Assembly: GCF_964031045.1 (NCBI RefSeq)
Contig: NZ_OZ034994.1
Coordinates: 620,001-684,000 of the forward strand
DNA from: Spiroplasma endosymbiont of Aspidapion aeneum
GTDB taxonomy: Bacteria > Bacillota_I > Bacilli_A > Mycoplasmatales > Mycoplasmataceae
Length of the DNA stretch: 64,000 nucleotides
Direction: 5' to 3'
The translations under genes were made by a program, and so were the position numbers. A model generated the notes under the pieces. The model saw only the letters and a program-made list of their open reading frames with translations. It searched no databases and was not told where the DNA came from. Of this stretch, positions 62,319 to 64,000 are shown one piece after another (position 1 is the stretch's first letter; every line of letters starts with the position of its first letter).

Positions 62319-64000
62319 TTTCAAATAATTCTCCTACTTTATTTGCCCCACTAAAGGGATCGGTTTCTGGATTTTCAATTCATTCTATATATTGAATTGC
62401 AACTAATAATGTAATAGGAATTAATGCTTCTATATATCATTCTTTACTATTATTTATTTTTTTAAAAAAGGGATGTGATGTATAAACTGTTATATCAATT
62501 ATTTTCTCACTCTTTCTCCTTTCGGTATTAAAAATATCAAAAGGCACTAATGAATTGTCATCTTTTATATAAATATCTCATCCACCATATTTTGAATATT
62601 TTATATTTACTCTCTTATTTTCATTATCAATTCCTAAAATTTTAATATCATCGTCTGGAAATTTTTGCTTAAATACAATCATAAGGTCATCACGGTCTTT
62701 ATCTTTTATTTCTGGTGTTTTTGTTTTTATAAAATCGCGAGTTTTCATAATAAAAGTATTAAAAGCAATTCACACAGAATATATCTCCTTATCCAAGTCC
62801 GCTTTAACATTATCAGACATTGTAAATGTTGATTTATCTGTTTTTGTAAGTAACCCTATTTGGGCAAGATTGCACTCTCCTGCAAACCTATTTTCAGTTG
62901 AACCTGTCTCCATTTCTGAATTTTTTCACCCCATATATGGTTTTGTTTCTAAATCTTTATAACCACAATGATTAATCGCCCTTTTACCCTCAAACAATCT
63001 TATCCCTCTATATTGAGCATCTTTTTGGGGTAACATTCAAAAATTAAAATCAAGAGGCTTACCATCAATATTTACAGATATACCAAAATCAAAAACTATT
63101 TGATTTTCATCAAAAGATTTCTTCAACAAATCTTTTATTTTATCAAAAACTATCCTTGATGTTGAAGAATTTATTTTATCTCCCTCTTTCAAAATTCTTT
63201 TTTTAAAATTTTCATTAGCTTCATTTACAAAATTATCATAATTTTGCCTATTTAATTCTGACTTACTAAATATACCTACAACGTGCTGTTTAGGTTCGAT
63301 TGGAACCTCAAATTTTCTATAAATTTCACTTTCATTATGCAAATATCTAAAATTAATCTCAATGTTTTCTTCTATAAGATATTTTATATAGCGAAAACTT
63401 AGTGTATCAATTATTTGTTTAATAGTTTGTTGAGATAATATTTTATCATTATGAATTTTTTCAATAAGAATTGTTGTTCCTCTTTTAGATGAACCACTAT
63501 GATTTGGATAAATTGTAATTGGATTTTCCAAAGTCTCTTGTTCTGATGATTTAATTTTGACAATAAGCGGTTCATCTGTTCCATTATAAGTAGAAACTGT
63601 AAGATCTAAACCAAAAAAGAAAGCACATTGCTTTAGACCTCTTCCATGAACATTCATTAAAGATTTTTTTAGAGATATATTTTTGTTATTTACCCTATTT
63701 AGTTTAATTGCTTCTATAAGTTCAGATTCATTCATACCAAAGGCGTTATCGGTTACTTTTATAGATGCGTTAGAAACTACTTTATAATCATGGATTGTTT
63801 CTATATCGCCATTAAAATCAATTTCGATATCAATTTTAAGCTTTTCAGGTCACTCGTCTCCATAATGATTTTCGAATGAGGAAATTGAATTGTCAATTAA
63901 TTCTGCTAACATTAAAAAATGTTTTGTATTTACATTTCTTAATGAAGTGTAATCCTTATATGTTCTTGGGTCATAATGTATGTTAAATTCATCATTTTTA
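62299..64000 (-). CDS. GHKL ATPase (MutL/Hsp90-like), partial at the right edge
   Basis: At least 567 residues; the N-terminus lies beyond base 64000. GHKL elements: LAELIDNSISSFE (N box), VTDNAFGMNE (G1, D-x-x-F/G-M), VHGRGLKQCAFFFGL (G2-like) and SKRGTTILIEK (T residue). The C-terminal half is a mixed alpha/beta domain (SWYIEALIPITLLV-like segment near the end). Its 3' end overlaps the Z1 start. Operon: GHKL-Z1-DUF4420. The rest (a Dcm methylase or more) may be to the right. Many TGA codons are Trp. Confidence 0.8.

Overview
The window is a very AT-rich stretch of a Mollicutes chromosome. Nearly every long gene is interrupted by in-frame TGA codons at positions where its family has tryptophan, so genetic code 4 (UGA = Trp) applies and all coordinates below read through TGA. 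Code, base composition and gene content (L-lactate dehydrogenase, PDH complex with a lipoyl domain on E3, FeoAB, many small membrane proteins) suggest Spiroplasma/Entomoplasma-type bacteria. The genus cannot be fixed from the sequence alone.

Positions 1-37350 are mostly core genome. On the + strand: end of PDH E2, E3, an ABC-2-like membrane protein, topoisomerase IV (parE-parC), small membrane proteins, a MATE exporter, a RecD2-like helicase, membrane proteins, a Gfo/Idh-like oxidoreductase, ldh, argS, hypotheticals, a DJ-1/PfpI protein, two PQ-loop proteins and a serine beta-lactamase-like protein. On the - strand: tyrS near the left end, then a long operon (33149 down to 26269) with a membrane J-domain protein, a large surface protein, feoA, feoB, a small membrane protein, DegV and a basic protein, ending at a terminator. 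Upstream lie a 405-aa protein with a repeat-rich leader and valS.

Positions 37600-64000 form a dense defence island, almost all on the - strand: (1) a Dam-type adenine methylase fused in one polypeptide to a DpnII-type endonuclease, with an HNH endonuclease gene behind it; (2) a type I system hsdR-hsdM-hsdS, with a second inverted hsdS, inverted repeats in both hsdS genes and a tyrosine recombinase next door, i.e. a phase-variable specificity locus; (3) a decayed gene; (4) a complete type II-A CRISPR-Cas system (cas9, tracrRNA, cas1, cas2, long csn2, and an array of 34 repeats and 33 spacers); (5) a DUF5678-like plus retropepsin-like aspartic protease pair; (6) a GHKL ATPase - Z1 helicase-like ATPase - PD-(D/E)XK (DUF4420-like) operon running off the right edge.

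The CRISPR strand is set by several agreeing signs: tracrRNA nexus and terminator on the - strand, the type II-A leader anchor ATTTGAG touching the first repeat at the csn2 side, and degenerate repeats at the far (left) end. The leader is only 31 bp, so the array promoter probably lies in the 3' end of csn2. Defence genes also use UGA for Trp, so they have been adapted to, or acquired within, code-4 bacteria. The observations most worth following are the methylase-endonuclease fusion, the hsdS inversion locus, the near-identical spacers, and the protease and Z1 operons.
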